A model generated the notes under the pieces. It ran no database searches, was not told where the DNA came from, and worked only from the letters and a program-made list of their open reading frames with translations. Positions 54,475-64,000 of a stretch of 64,000 nucleotides of DNA are shown here, in pieces. Origin of the DNA: Pseudoxanthomonas suwonensis (GTDB lineage: Bacteria; Pseudomonadota; Gammaproteobacteria; Xanthomonadales; Xanthomonadaceae); contig NZ_PDWP01000016.1 in NCBI RefSeq assembly GCF_010093235.1, positions 35,117 to 99,116 on the forward strand, written 5' to 3'. Each line of letters opens with the position of its first letter. Positions within the stretch are counted from its first letter, which is position 1. The translations under genes were made by a program, and so were the position numbers.

Positions 54475-54912
54475 ATGATCAAGCTCAGGCAATCGATCCT
54501 CCTCGCGGCCCTGGTGCTGCTCCCGGCGCTGGCCCAGGCCGCCGATCCGGTGGTCGGCCGCTGGAAGACCATCGACGGCGAGACCGGCAAGCCCAAGTCC
54601 TACGTGGAGATCACCCAGGCGGCCAACGGCACCCTGAACGGCCGCATCGTCGAGCTGATCAACCCCAGCAAGCCCAACCCGACCTGCGACAAGTGCAAGG
54701 ACGACCGCAAGGACAAGCCGATCACCGGGATGGAGATCATCCGCGGCATGAAGGCCGAGGGCGGCGGCAAGTACGCCGGCGGCACCATCCTCAAGCCCGA
54801 CGAGGGCAAGGTCTACAAGTCCAAGATGGCGCTGATCGAGGGCGGCAGGAAGCTGGAGGTGTCCGGCTGCGTGACCTTCATCTGCAAGTCGCAGGTCTGG
54901 GAACGGCAGTAA
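54475..54912 (+). CDS. Secreted DUF2147 protein
   Basis: A 145-residue periplasmic protein with a signal peptide (1-22, ending AQA) and the DUF2147 pattern: VVGRWKTIDGETGKPKSYVE, LNGRIVELI, CDKCKDDRKDKPITGMEII and VSGCVTFICKSQVWER. The CDKC pair and later cysteines are conserved. Function is unknown. GGAG lies six bases before the ATG; TATATA (54437-54442) is a plausible -10. Confidence 0.9.
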   Translation: MIKLRQSILLAALVLLPALAQAADPVVGRWKTIDGETGKPKSYVEITQAANGTLNGRIVELINPSKPNPTCDKCKDDRKDKPITGMEIIRGMKAEGGGKYAGGTILKPDEGKVYKSKMALIEGGRKLEVSGCVTFICKSQVWERQ

Positions 54913-55014
54913 ACCGCCTGCCACCCGACCCGCATGCGATACCGCGACCCGGCCCCGGCCGGGTCGCTTCGTTCGGGAGGCCGGGCATGGCTCGGGCCAG
55001 CGGCGCACGCATGC

Positions 55015-55020
55015 GATAAT
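55015..55020 (+). promoter_or_regulatory. Putative -10 element of metG
   Basis: GATAAT in GCGATAATGGCCGGCCC, 28 nt before the ATG. The same 17-mer occurs upstream of the rnfB-like gene. Confidence 0.5.
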
Positions 55021-55047
55021 GGCCGGCCCTCCGCGTCCGGTTTCCCC

Positions 55048-57159
55048 ATGTCCCGCTCCACCCTGGTCACCAACGCCCTGCCCTATGCCAACGGCCCGCT
55101 GCATCTGGGCCACCTGGTCGGTTACATCCAGGCCGACATTTGGGTCCGGGCCAGGCGCGAGCGCGGCGAAACCGTCCACTACGTCTGCGCGGACGACACC
55201 CACGGCACGCCGATCATGCTGGCCGCCGAGAAGGCCGGGGTGACCCCCGAGGCCTTCATCGCCGCCACCAAGGCCAGCCACGAGCGCGACTTCCAGGACT
55301 TCGGCGTCCATTTCGACTGGTACCACTCGACCCATTCGGACGAGAACCGGATCCTGACCGAGCGCTTCTACGCCGCCCTGGACGCCCGCGGCAGCATCGA
55401 GCGCCGCTCGATCGAGCAGCTCTACGACCCGGTCAAGGCGATGTTCCTGCCCGACCGCTACGTCAAGGGAACCTGCCCCAAGTGCAAGTCCCCGGACCAG
55501 TACGGCGACAACTGCGAGGTCTGCGGCGCCACCTACGGACCGACCGACCTGATCGACCCGCGCTCGGCCGTCTCCGGCGCCACCCCGGAGCTGCGCGCCT
55601 CCGAGCACTTCTTCTTCAAGCTCGGCCAGTACACCGAAGGCCTGCGCGAGTGGCTGAAGGGCGACGTCGCCCTGCCCGGCGTCAAGGCCAAGCTGGCCGA
55701 GTGGATCGACGGCGAAGGCGGCCTGCGCGACTGGGACATCTCCCGCGACGCGCCCTACTTCGGCTTCGAGATCCCCGGCCACCCGGGCAAGTCCTTCTAC
55801 GTGTGGCTGGACGCGCCGATCGGCTACTTCTCCAGCCTGCTGGCCCTGGCCCGCAGCGGCAACAAGCCCGGCTTCGACGAGGCCGCGATGGAAGCGCTGC
55901 TGCAGCCCGGCGTGCATGGCGAGCTGCACCACTTCATCGGCAAGGACATCGTCAATTTCCACGGCCTGTTCTGGCCGGCGGTGCTGGAAGGCAACGGCCT
56001 ACGCAAGCCCGACCGCCTGCACGTCAACGGCTACCTGACCGTGGACGGGGCCAAGATGTCCAAGTCGCGCGGCACCTTCATCATGGCCCGCACCTACCTG
56101 GACGTGGGACTGGAGCCGGACGCGCTGCGCTACTACTTCGCGTGCAAGTCCTCCGGCGGCGTGGACGACCTGGACCTCAACCTGTCCGATTTCGTCGCCC
56201 GCGTGAACAGCGACCTGGTCGGCAAGTTCGCCAACATCGCCAGCCGCTGCGCCAAGCTGCTGGACGTGCATTTCAGCAACGTGCTGGGCAAGCCCGGCGA
56301 CTATGCCGGCCTCAGCGAAGGCTGGGCGCAGGAGGCCGGGCAGCTGCTGGCCCAGGTGCACGAATCCGTGGCACCGGCTCCGGCGCTGTACGAGCAGGAC
56401 AACTTCGCCGCCGTGGCCCGCAACGCCATGGCCGCCGCCGACCTGGCCAACGAGTACATCGCGCGTACCGCACCCTGGGCGCTGGCCAAGGACCCGTCGC
56501 GGCGCGCCGACCTGCACCTGGTGCTGAGCACCGCCATCCAGGCCTTCGCCGACATCGCCGGCGTGCTCAAGCCCATCGTGCCGGCGACCATCGCCCGTGC
56601 CGAGGCCTGGCTGGGCGCCACCTTGGCGGTGGACCGCCGCGTGGACCTGGCCGGTCGCGCCGTGGCCGCCTATACCCCCCTGTTCACCCGTATCGACCCC
56701 AAGCTGATCGACGCCATGACCGAAGCCTCCAAGGACACCCTCGCCGCCGCCCCCGCCCCCGCCCAGCCCGAGAAGAAGGCCGGGACGAAGGAGGCCGCGC
56801 CGGCCGCCCCGGCCGCGGACGCGCCGCAGTACATCGGCATCGAGGACTTCGCCAAGCTCGACCTGCGCATCGGCAAGGTGCTGGAATGTGGCTTCGTCGA
56901 GGGATCGGACAAGCTGCTGCGCTTCCTGCTGGACGCCGGCGAGCTGGGCCAGCGCCAGATCTTCTCGGGCATCCGCGCCAGCTACGGCGAGCCGGAGAAG
57001 CTGGTCGGCCGCAACGTGGTATTCATCGCCAACCTGGCCCCGCGCAAGATGCGTTTCGGCATCAGCGAGGGCATGATCCTGTCGGCCGGCTTCGACGGCG
57101 GCGCGCTGGCCCTGCTGGACGCCGACGAGGGCGCCCAGGCCGGCATGCCGGTACGCTGA
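55048..57159 (+). CDS. metG: Methionyl-tRNA synthetase
   Basis: Charges tRNA-Met. The 703-residue product has the HIGH-like PLHLGHLVGY (about 14-23), the zinc knuckle cysteines CPKC and CEVC, the KMSKS motif in GAKMSKSRGTF, an anticodon-binding helical domain and a C-terminal tRNA-binding OB fold (about 600-703, KLDLRIGKVLECGFVEGSDK) joined by an Ala/Pro/Lys linker. This is the E. coli-type dimeric enzyme. Confidence 0.97.
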   Translation: MSRSTLVTNALPYANGPLHLGHLVGYIQADIWVRARRERGETVHYVCADDTHGTPIMLAAEKAGVTPEAFIAATKASHERDFQDFGVHFDWYHSTHSDENRILTERFYAALDARGSIERRSIEQLYDPVKAMFLPDRYVKGTCPKCKSPDQYGDNCEVCGATYGPTDLIDPRSAVSGATPELRASEHFFFKLGQYTEGLREWLKGDVALPGVKAKLAEWIDGEGGLRDWDISRDAPYFGFEIPGHPGKSFYVWLDAPIGYFSSLLALARSGNKPGFDEAAMEALLQPGVHGELHHFIGKDIVNFHGLFWPAVLEGNGLRKPDRLHVNGYLTVDGAKMSKSRGTFIMARTYLDVGLEPDALRYYFACKSSGGVDDLDLNLSDFVARVNSDLVGKFANIASRCAKLLDVHFSNVLGKPGDYAGLSEGWAQEAGQLLAQVHESVAPAPALYEQDNFAAVARNAMAAADLANEYIARTAPWALAKDPSRRADLHLVLSTAIQAFADIAGVLKPIVPATIARAEAWLGATLAVDRRVDLAGRAVAAYTPLFTRIDPKLIDAMTEASKDTLAAAPAPAQPEKKAGTKEAAPAAPAADAPQYIGIEDFAKLDLRIGKVLECGFVEGSDKLLRFLLDAGELGQRQIFSGIRASYGEPEKLVGRNVVFIANLAPRKMRFGISEGMILSAGFDGGALALLDADEGAQAGMPVR

Positions 57160-57167
57160 CCTGCCAC

Positions 57168-57192
57168 GGCGCCCCGCGACCGGCGGGGCGCC
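57168..57192 (+). terminator. GC hairpin after metG, no U-tract
   Basis: GGCGCCCCGC pairs with GCGGGGCGCC around a 5-nt loop, nine bases past the metG stop. Confidence 0.45.
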
Positions 57193-57295
57193 AGCGGCGC
57201 CGGCCCGTGGCCGGCTTCCGCAGGGGCATGCGGCAAGGGAGCCGCAGCCCGGGAAAGAAGTCCCTACGAGTGTTCGCCACCCGCAAAGGACGCCA

Positions 57296-57889
57296 ATGGA
57301 ACTGGCCCTGGTCGACTTCGACCACACCGTCACCACCTGCGACACCTACGCCCGCTTCCTGCGCCGCGTGGCCACGCCGGAACAGATCACCAGCTCCCGC
57401 TGGAGCATCGGCCCCTGGGTAGCCGGGTACCGGCTGGGCGTGGTCTCCGCCACCGCCCTGCGCGTCCGCGCCACCCGCCTGGTCTTCGCCGGCCGCGAGG
57501 CCTCGGAGATCAAGGCCGCCGGCGCCGATTACGCGGGACGCGAGCTGCCCGGCCTGGTGCGGCCGGAGATGATGGAGCGCATCGCCGCGCACCGCGAACG
57601 CGGCCACACCGTCGTGATCGTTTCCGGCTCGCTGGACGTCTACCTCGCGCCCTGGTGCCGCCGGCATGGGCTGGAGCTGATCTGCAACAGCCTGGAAAGC
57701 GTGGACGGCCGCCTCACCGGCCGCTACGCCGGCGGCGACCGCGGGGGGCACAAGGTCGCCGACATCCTCGCCCGCTACGACCTGTCCCGCTACGAGCGCG
57801 TCCATGCCTACGGCGACAGCCGGGAGGACCGCGCCATGCTCGCCCTGGCCCACGAACGCTGGTGGCGCGGCCGGCGCGCCTGCGCCTGA
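57296..57889 (+). CDS. HAD-IB family phosphatase
   Basis: A 197-residue hydrolase of the phosphoserine phosphatase-like HAD-IB group. Motif I is VDFDHTVTTCDT (nucleophile Asp8 or equivalent, the second Asp two residues on), motif II VIVSGSLDVYL, Lys in GGHKVADIL, motif III YGDSREDRAML. The cap is helical. Such proteins hydrolyse small phosphates, for example lysophospholipid or phosphoserine analogues; substrate unknown. AAGGA lies upstream of the ATG. Confidence 0.88.
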   Translation: MELALVDFDHTVTTCDTYARFLRRVATPEQITSSRWSIGPWVAGYRLGVVSATALRVRATRLVFAGREASEIKAAGADYAGRELPGLVRPEMMERIAAHRERGHTVVIVSGSLDVYLAPWCRRHGLELICNSLESVDGRLTGRYAGGDRGGHKVADILARYDLSRYERVHAYGDSREDRAMLALAHERWWRGRRACA

Positions 57890-57890
57890 G

Positions 57891-58373
57891 TCAGTCGGCC
57901 AGCGGGCCGGTCTCCGCCACCGGCTCGAAATGCACCCGTACGAAACGGCCGCCCTCGAACACGAAGTAATGCCGGCCGTGGCCGGGGAAGCCTTCGAGCT
58001 TTCCTCCAACGACCAGCAGGCGGCTGTCGGGCCGGTAGTCCAGCATTTCGCCGGCTCCGTTCCAGCAGCAGGCCGCACCGGGCAGCGGCACCAGCCTTCC
58101 ACTGCCGCGGTCGGCGGCCAGCAGCCGCAGGCAGTCGGTACCGCAACCCCATTGCACCAGCACCTGGTCACCGGCGAAGTCCGGCGCGCCCGACAGGACC
58201 TCGGCCAACAGCGGTCCGAGTCCGTCCGCGGCGTCATCGGCGATGCGCGGAACCGCCGCCGTGGCGAAGTCCTGCACCTGCACCGCGTACGCCGCGTGTC
58301 CGGGCGCCACGGCCTCCTGCGTCGCGGCGGGCGTGGCCCAGAGCGTCAGCACCAGCATCGTTTCCAGGCGCAT
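57891..58373 (-). CDS. Secreted hypothetical protein
   Basis: A 160-residue protein with a short signal peptide (about 1-18), then a domain with paired cysteines ([24 protein letters not shown]) and a beta-rich end [26 protein letters not shown] lies five bases before the ATG at 58371-58373, so translation is well supported. I do not recognise a family. It ends two bases beyond the convergent HAD gene stop. Confidence 0.7.
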   Translation of the reverse strand: MRLETMLVLTLWATPAATQEAVAPGHAAYAVQVQDFATAAVPRIADDAADGLGPLLAEVLSGAPDFAGDQVLVQWGCGTDCLRLLAADRGSGRLVPLPGAACCWNGAGEMLDYRPDSRLLVVGGKLEGFPGHGRHYFVFEGGRFVRVHFEPVAETGPLAD

Positions 58374-58443
58374 CGCATCCTCCTTGTCCAGGCTGCAGCG
58401 AGGATGGCGCGGGCTGGCGCGTGTGCACAACCTGCGCAGCGGC

Positions 58444-58449
58444 GATAAT
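58444..58449 (+). promoter_or_regulatory. Putative -10 element of the rnfB-like gene
   Basis: GATAAT in GCGATAATGGCCGGCCC, identical over 17 bases to the metG promoter region. Confidence 0.5.
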
Positions 58450-58474
58450 GGCCGGCCCGCCGCATCCCTCGCGC

Positions 58475-58894
58475 ATGTCCGCTCCGCTTCCTCCACTGGT
58501 CGAACGTCTCGACCGCCTGCTGCCGCAGACCCAGTGCGGCCAGTGCGGCTATGCCGGCTGCCGTCCGTATGCGGAGGCCATGGCCGCCGGCGAGGCCGAC
58601 CCGGACCACTGCCCGCCGGGCGGCGACGAGGGCGCGCGGGCGCTGGCGCGGGTGCTGGGCGTACCGCCCGTGCCCTACGACCGCAACCGCGGCAGCTGCA
58701 AGCCACCGGCCGTCGCGGTGGTGGTGGAAGCGGACTGCATTGGCTGCACCAAGTGCATCCAGGCCTGCCCGGTGGACGCGATCATCGGCGGGCCGAAGCT
58801 GATGCACGTCGTGCTGGATCCGTTGTGTACCGGCTGCGAGCTGTGCGTGCCCGCCTGCCCGGTGGACTGCATCGTGATGGAGCCGGCGCCCTAA
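58475..58894 (+). CDS. RnfB-like ferredoxin protein
   Basis: A 139-residue electron-transfer protein resembling RnfB. It lacks the N-terminal membrane helix. An RnfB-type cluster motif ([18 protein letters not shown], with a further Cys in DHCPPGG) is followed by two 4Fe-4S ferredoxin motifs, [12 protein letters not shown] and [12 protein letters not shown]. No other rnf genes are nearby, so it probably works outside an Rnf complex; in related genomes a gene like this follows metG. Its stop overlaps the convergent TraB gene stop. Confidence 0.88.
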   Translation: MSAPLPPLVERLDRLLPQTQCGQCGYAGCRPYAEAMAAGEADPDHCPPGGDEGARALARVLGVPPVPYDRNRGSCKPPAVAVVVEADCIGCTKCIQACPVDAIIGGPKLMHVVLDPLCTGCELCVPACPVDCIVMEPAP

Positions 58895-59823
58895 GTGCGA
58901 GGGCCGGCTCGGCGCGCCGCGCAGGCGTCGCAGACGCGTTCGACCCGGTAGCCCTTCGCGCGCAACAGCTCGACCAGGCCATCGTCGCCGAGCAGGTGCA
59001 GCGCACCGACCACCACCAGCGTGTCGCCCCGGTCGCGTGCCAGATACCGTTCGATCTGCGGCAACCAGGCATTGTTGCGATCGACGTTGACCCGCGCGTA
59101 CAGGTCCGGGTAGCCGCGCCGCAATGGCTCGCCCATTTCCCGCCACAGGCGCGCATCGTCGCCCTCCCGCCATGCAGCGTGCAGGCCGTCCACCAGGTCG
59201 GGGCCCTCCTCGGCCTGCTCCAGCGCCTGGGCCAGCATCTGCACCTGCTCGGCCGGCGCCATGCCCGCGAGCACGGCGATCTGCTGCTCCGCCCGCTCCA
59301 GGCCGGCGGTGGGCTTGCCGGCGCGTACGGCCGCCTCCATCAGGTGGCGATCCAGGCCCAGCGCCGGATCCAGGCCCTGGCGCTGCATGCTGGCCAGCGT
59401 CACCACCAGCCCCACGTACCAGGGCTCGACCTGCGACAGTTGCGCCAGCGGCAGGCCATTGGGCCCGGCGTAGGCCTCCAGGCGCGACCACAGCCCTGGC
59501 CCCAGGTCCTCGCGCAACGTGCCCGGCCTGCGGCGCTGCGCGGCCCGGGCCATGCCCGAAGCCACCGCGGGCGATCCCATTTCCTCCGGCGGCAGCTCGA
59601 ACACCACCGCCGCCGCGTCGTCGAACGCGGCCTGCACCTCCGCGGCCAGCGGATAGTCGTCCGGGCGCAGAAGGTGGAAGGAACCGAGCAGGTAGACCGC
59701 GTTGTCGGCGTCGGAAACCTTCCACAGCAAGGGCACCGGCGGCGCGGCCAGCGCCGGCAGGACCAGCAGCAGGCCGAGCAGCAGGGCGGCCCAGCGGCCG
59801 GCCCGCGGTGCGCGGCGGCCCAT
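58891..59823 (-). CDS. TraB/GumN-family protein
   Basis: A 310-residue secreted protein with a signal peptide (about 1-26) and the TraB/GumN (TIKI-like) layout: [40 protein letters not shown], and at the end [20 protein letters not shown]. The GSFHL and GALHL motifs resemble the catalytic residues of TIKI metalloproteases. Its bacterial role is unknown. The ATG overlaps the DUF1684 stop (ATGA). Confidence 0.87.
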   Translation of the reverse strand: MGRRAPRAGRWAALLLGLLLVLPALAAPPVPLLWKVSDADNAVYLLGSFHLLRPDDYPLAAEVQAAFDDAAAVVFELPPEEMGSPAVASGMARAAQRRRPGTLREDLGPGLWSRLEAYAGPNGLPLAQLSQVEPWYVGLVVTLASMQRQGLDPALGLDRHLMEAAVRAGKPTAGLERAEQQIAVLAGMAPAEQVQMLAQALEQAEEGPDLVDGLHAAWREGDDARLWREMGEPLRRGYPDLYARVNVDRNNAWLPQIERYLARDRGDTLVVVGALHLLGDDGLVELLRAKGYRVERVCDACAARRAGPRT

Positions 59824-60776
59824 CAGTGGACCTTGCCCACGTAGTTCTTCTCGCCGGCGGTGATGGCCAGGTCGAGCCGGTTCTCCGGCGGCGGCAGCGG
59901 GCAGGTCGCAAACAGGGTGAAGGCGCACGGCGGGTTGTAGGCCCGGTTGAAGTCCAGCACCACGCGGCCGCTGGGGTCCGGCCCCGCCGCATCCAGGAAC
60001 CGGCCGGCCGGATAGCTGCCATGGCCGCTGGTGCGGTCGGCCAGCACGAAGAACAGTCCGTCGCCGTCGGCCAGGGCCTCCAGGCGGAAAGTACGCCCGT
60101 CGCGCACGAACTCGACCACGCCGGGGTTGGGAGAATTGTTCTGGGTGCCGACGATATCGGCGATGGGCAGGGTCTTGCCCGGCGGATGGGCGATGAAGCG
60201 GCCCTCGATCCGCCATGACGGATCCGCCGGCCAGTACTGCAGGCCGGCGAACTGCACCCGCGTCGGCGCCTCGGAATGGCGCACGCGCAGCGCATGCCGG
60301 TCGCCGCGCTGCACCAGCGTCAGCTTGCCCTTGTCCTCGTCGAAGCCGATCACCGACTGCACGCCGTCGCGGTCGCTGTACAGGCGCACCCTCCCCTTCA
60401 GCGGCTCGCCGTTGTAGGTCAGTTCCACGCCCTGCTCCGGGGTGAACCAGTAGCTGCCGTCGTTGTCGCGGGTGACCAGGCCCATGCGTTCCGGACCGAA
60501 GGCCAGTCGCATGGTGTTGCCGATGCGCTCGCCGCTGCCGATGTGGTGGGCCTTCAGCTCCAGCCAGTGCAGGCCGACCAGGCTGGTCCAGCCGTCCGGG
60601 CGCAGCAACTCTGCCAGGCGCTGGTCGCGCCAGGCCCGGTGTTCGGCCTGGAACGCCGAATTGACGGCAGTGGCGTCGCCTTCGGCCGTTCCGTGCCTGT
60701 CGCAGCCGGCGGCAAAGGCCAGCAGCAGCGCCATCCCCATGGCAAGGACGGGTTTCACCTTCCCCTCAGGAACCAT
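59823..60776 (-). CDS. DUF1684 lipoprotein
   Basis: A 317-residue protein with a lipoprotein signal (lipobox AFAAGC, Cys about 25) and the DUF1684 region: [50 protein letters not shown] and the diagnostic [20 protein letters not shown]. Function is unknown. The ATG at 60774-60776 follows GGGAG and overlaps the mutL end by about 22 bp; an ATG at 60740 gives a shorter signal. Confidence 0.87.
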   Translation of the reverse strand: MVPEGKVKPVLAMGMALLLAFAAGCDRHGTAEGDATAVNSAFQAEHRAWRDQRLAELLRPDGWTSLVGLHWLELKAHHIGSGERIGNTMRLAFGPERMGLVTRDNDGSYWFTPEQGVELTYNGEPLKGRVRLYSDRDGVQSVIGFDEDKGKLTLVQRGDRHALRVRHSEAPTRVQFAGLQYWPADPSWRIEGRFIAHPPGKTLPIADIVGTQNNSPNPGVVEFVRDGRTFRLEALADGDGLFFVLADRTSGHGSYPAGRFLDAAGPDPSGRVVLDFNRAYNPPCAFTLFATCPLPPPENRLDLAITAGEKNYVGKVH

Positions 60777-62605
60777 CGATCGATCTCCCCCAGACTGAAA
60801 CGCGCCCAGGTCGGGCGCCCGTGGTTGCATTGCCCCGAGCGTTCGGTGGCTTCCATGTCGCGAAGCAGGGCGTTCATTTCCGGAATCGTCAGGCGCCGGT
60901 TGGCGCGCACCGCGCCATGGCAGGCCATGGTCGAAAGCAGCTCGTCGCGCGCGGCGGCCACGCGGCGGGTGGCGCCATGCTCGCGCAGGTCGGCCAGCAC
61001 GTCGCGCAGCAGCGCCTCCGGGTCGGCGTGCGCCAGCAGGGCCGGCACGCTGCGCACGGCCAGGGTCTGCGGACCGCTGCGGGTAACCTCGAATCCGAGC
61101 TGCACCAGGGTCTCTGCCTCGCGCTCGGCGACGTCGGCGTCGCGCTCGCCCACCGCCAGCGACAGCGGCACCAGCAGCGGCTGCGCGCGCAGGCCCATGC
61201 CGTCGTGCGCGGCCTTGAGCCGCTCATAGCCGATGCGCTCGTGCGCGGCGTGCATGTCCACCACCACCAGGCCTTCGGCGTTCTCGGCCAGGATGTAGAT
61301 GCCATGCAGCTGCGCGATCGCGTAACCCAGCGGCGGCACCTCGCCGTTGCCCTCGGGCAGCACCGCTTCCTGGGGCGGCAGCGGCGGCATGGCGGGCGTC
61401 GGGCCGATGCCGGGGGTGCCCTACAGCGCGGCAAGGGCGCCCACCGCCTCGTCCACGCGCAGGCCAAGGGGCTGCGGGGCCGGCGTCCATGGCACGAAGG
61501 GTCGCGCGCCGCCATTGCCTTCCGTGCCAGGTGCCGGGTACGACGCTGGATAGGACGGGCCCACGCCGGATGGCTGCGCGCCGGTCGCCGGGGCGACGCC
61601 GGTCTCGACGCCGGCGCGGGTGTGCGCCAGCGCTTCCTGCAGGGTGCGGAACACGAAGTCATGGATCAGGCGCGCATCGCGGAAACGCACTTCGTGCTTG
61701 GCCGGATGCACGTTGACGTCCACCCGCGTCGGGTCCAGCTCCAGGAAGAGCACGTAGGCCGGCTGGCGGCCGTGGTAGAGCACGTCCTGGTAGGCCAGCT
61801 TCACCGCGTGGGCGACGCTGCGGTCGCGCACCGCGCGGCCGTTGACGTAAAGGTACTGCTGGTCGGCGCTGGCGCGCGAATAATGCGGCTGCGCGATCCA
61901 GCCATGCAGGCGCAGGCCGGCGCCGCTGTGGTCGATGCGCAGCGCGCTGCGCGCGAAGTCCTCGCCCAGGGTCTCGCCCAGGCGCGCGGCCGCATCCAGG
62001 TCGCCGGCGCGGTAGCGGCGCGAAGGCTTGCCGTTGTGGCTCACCCGCAGCTCCACGTCCGGACGCGCCAGCGCCAGCGAACGCAGCCATTCCTCGATGT
62101 GGCCCAGCTCTGTGCGCTCGGCGCGCAGGAACTTGCGCCGCGCCGGCACGTTGTAGAACAGGTCGCGCACTTCGACCGTGGTGCCCGGCGCATGCGCCTT
62201 GGGCACGATCTCGCCGACCCGGCCGCCGTCCACGTGCAGCGCGGCGCCGTGTTCGGCATCGCGCGGACGCGAGGCCAGCATGAAGCGGCTGACGGAGGCG
62301 ATCGAGGGCAGCGCCTCGCCGCGGAAGCCCAGCGTGGCCACCGCCTCCAGGTCGTCGAGCGAAGCGATCTTGCTGGTGGCGTGGCGGCTGACCGCGAGCG
62401 GCAGCTCCTCCGGCGGGATGCCACCACCGTCGTCGCGGATCCGGATCAGGCGGATGCCACCCTCCTCCAGGTCGATGTCCACCCGGGTCGCGCCGGCATC
62501 GAGGGCGTTCTCCACCAGCTCCTTGACCACCGAGGCGGGGCGTTCGACCACCTCGCCGGCGGCAATCTGGTTGATCAGGGTGTCAGGCAGGGGTCGGATC
62601 GGCAC
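60755..62605 (-). pseudogene. mutL: DNA mismatch repair protein MutL, interrupted by an in-frame amber codon
   Basis: MutL couples mismatch recognition to strand removal. From GTG at 62603-62605 the ATPase half is intact: [55 protein letters not shown]. After GALAAL comes TAG (61421-61423, codon 395) in the Pro-rich linker; the same frame then continues with [20 protein letters not shown] and the dimerisation half, including the endonuclease motif [12 protein letters not shown]. Total length (616 codons) is normal. If real, the N-half (394 aa) and perhaps a C-half from ATG 61388-61390 (211 aa) would be separate; otherwise a base error (for example CAG to TAG). Confidence 0.9.
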
Positions 62606-62690
62606 GGCATCACGGCGGCACGTCGGCCGGCAGGAGGAACAGGCGTGATGATAGCCGCCGCGCCGGCGCCGCGCGGGCGCCTGGCGCGGA

Positions 62691-64000
62691 TCAGGGCGTG
62701 CCGCCGGCGCCGGCCGCGGCAAGGCTGGCCTCGGCGCGCATCGCGAACAGCGTGCCCGGCGGCGGCTGCCGGGTGAAGTAGGTGCTGATGCCGTCGAGCA
62801 CCGCACCGGCCACCTTGCGCTGGAAGGCCGGGTCGGAGAGCCGCTTCTCCTCCTCGGGGTTGGAGATGAAGGCCGTCTCCACCAGCATCGCCGGCATGTC
62901 GGACGTGCGCAGCACGGCGAAGTTCGCGCGCTCGATGTTGGGCTTGTGGTTGTTGCCCACGCGCTTGAGGCCGCCAAGGACGTGGTTGGCCGCGTCCTCG
63001 GAGGCGCGCATGTGCCCGCTCTGGGCCAGGTCCAGCAGGACGTTGGCCAGCACCGCCTCGGTCTTCTGCAGGCGCACGCCGCCGACCAGGTCCGCGGCGT
63101 TTTCCTTGTCGGCCAGCCAGCGTGCGCGCTGGGAGGACGCGCCCTTGGTGGACAGCACGTAGACCGAGGAGCCGCGCGCGTTGCGGTTCTCGGCGGCATC
63201 GGCATGGATGGAAATGAAGATGTCGGCCTTGGCTGCGCGCGCGCGCTGGGCACGCATGGGCAGCGGGATGAACACGTCGCTGTCGCGTACCAGGAAGGCC
63301 TTCAGTCCCGGCGTGGCATCGACCTGGCGCGCCAGTTCCCGCGCCATCGCCAGGGTCACGTCCTTCTCGCGCTTGCCGGTCGGGCCGACCGCGCCCGGGT
63401 CCTGGCCGCCGTGGCCGGCGTCGATCGCCACGATCAGCGGGCGGGCGCCGGCGGGGATGGCGGCCGGCCGCACCGGGGCGGGAGCCGGAGTGGAGGCAAC
63501 AGTCGCCGCCGGAGCCGGCTGCCCGCCGGCCTCCTGGGATCCGGCGCCCGGCGAGGTGCTGGTGACGGGCGCCTGAGCGGCACCGGGGGTCACGGCGGTG
63601 GCGACCGCACGTCCCTCGAGGATGGCCTGCGGCGATACGGAGCTGGATGCCGGTGCCGGCGGCTGCGAAGCCGGCGCGTCCGCGCTGCCGGCCTGCACCA
63701 CCTGGGCGGTGAGCAGCGCAGTGGCGCGGGCGGCCTCGGCACGGGCCTCGGCGTCGCTGGCCGGCGCCTGGGACGGAGCGGCCGCCGCGGTGGTCGTAGC
63801 GGCTGCCGGCACGGCGGGCTTCGGCTCGGGCGCCGAGGCCGCGGCCGGGCCATCGCCGGGCCACCCGATCACCAGGCGCGCCCCGGCGGCGGTCGGGTCC
63901 GGGCGGACGGGCAGGGTGGCGGCCGGCGGGGGCCGGTCGAACACGATGGGGGAGGGGCCCGGGCCCGGCCGGCCGGGACGGCAGCCGGGGGCCCAGCCCG
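62691..64000 (-). CDS. N-acetylmuramoyl-L-alanine amidase (AmiC-like), 5' end outside window
   Basis: Zinc amidase that splits septal peptidoglycan. The frame is open to the window edge. The catalytic Amidase_3 domain (about 62780-63450) has zinc ligands in [14 protein letters not shown] (His), REKDV (Glu) and [10 protein letters not shown] (His), with the second Glu in [13 protein letters not shown] long Ala/Pro-rich linker (about 63450-63850) links to what looks like the end of an AMIN domain (ARLVIGWPG). The gene lies directly upstream of mutL, the common gammaproteobacterial amiB-mutL order, so it may be AmiB or AmiC. Confidence 0.9.
   Translation of the reverse strand, partial: GWAPGCRPGRPGPGPSPIVFDRPPPAATLPVRPDPTAAGARLVIGWPGDGPAAASAPEPKPAVPAAATTTAAAAPSQAPASDAEARAEAARATALLTAQVVQAGSADAPASQPPAPASSSVSPQAILEGRAVATAVTPGAAQAPVTSTSPGAGSQEAGGQPAPAATVASTPAPAPVRPAAIPAGARPLIVAIDAGHGGQDPGAVGPTGKREKDVTLAMARELARQVDATPGLKAFLVRDSDVFIPLPMRAQRARAAKADIFISIHADAAENRNARGSSVYVLSTKGASSQRARWLADKENAADLVGGVRLQKTEAVLANVLLDLAQSGHMRASEDAANHVLGGLKRVGNNHKPNIERANFAVLRTSDMPAMLVETAFISNPEEEKRLSDPAFQRKVAGAVLDGISTYFTRQPPPGTLFAMRAEASLAAAGAGGTP

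Noticed and set aside
61388..61423. Recoding of the mutL TAG as pyrrolysine or programmed readthrough
   Set aside because: No pylT/pylS genes are visible, the organism type does not use pyrrolysine, and no stimulatory structure is apparent; error or mutation is simpler.

Overview
The window reads as a chromosomal segment of a high-GC gammaproteobacterium of the Xanthomonadaceae/Lysobacteraceae (Lysobacter, Luteimonas or Pseudoxanthomonas type). The evidence is gene content and order: a ccmEFGHI block, a MetX-type acyltransferase beside a cysteine dioxygenase, class III PHA synthase, thrABC, prmB-aroC-asd-fimV-truA-trpF, dcd-apbC, metG, an rnfB-like ferredoxin gene, and large TonB-dependent receptors with S9 peptidases. 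Most genes are vertically inherited housekeeping genes packed with 4-bp ATGA/GTGA overlaps. No rRNA, CRISPR array, transposase or integrase was found; there is one tRNA (Leu, CAA).

Layout. 0-4.4 kb: cytochrome c maturation (ccmE partial, ccmF, ccmG, a frameshifted ccmH, ccmI). 4.5-7.5 kb: metX, cysteine dioxygenase, tRNA-Leu, small unknowns. 7.6-11.3 kb, minus strand: phaE-phaC operon with three small envelope genes; then pssA and, divergently, 3-hydroxybutyrate dehydrogenase, so polyester synthesis and turnover sit together. 12.86-13.27 kb: a non-coding region with two copies of a 93-bp module carrying DnaA-box-like sites. 13.3-18.9 kb: a NUDIX gene and thrABC (minus strand) preceded by a Thr/Ile-rich leader peptide.

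18.9-24.8 kb is the accessory part: a decayed NTF2-like gene, a small membrane protein, then a peptide-export cassette made of a C39-peptidase ABC transporter, a 54-codon ORF whose N-terminus closely resembles a double-glycine leader, and an HlyD-type adaptor, with a divergent XRE regulator. This is the best candidate for an undescribed system. 24.9-34.5 kb: trpF, truA, fimV, asd, a hydroxyacid reductase, aroC and prmB (minus strand), then sco and psd. 34.7-44.8 kb: a LysM/SLT transglycosylase, a HerA-like ATPase, greB, degV, rimO, dienelactone hydrolase, HIT protein, two tiny membrane proteins, dcd and apbC.

44.9-54.9 kb: a nutrient-uptake block (TonB receptor, S9 peptidase, Sel1 protein, second TonB receptor, DUF2147 protein) lying between apbC and metG, which are adjacent in pseudomonads. 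55-64 kb: metG, a HAD phosphatase, an rnfB-like gene, TraB/GumN and DUF1684 proteins, mutL split by an in-frame amber codon, and a partial N-acetylmuramoyl-L-alanine amidase running off the end. Three lesions (ccmH frameshift, mutL stop, NTF2-like gene) could be real decay or base-level sequence errors; reads would settle this.
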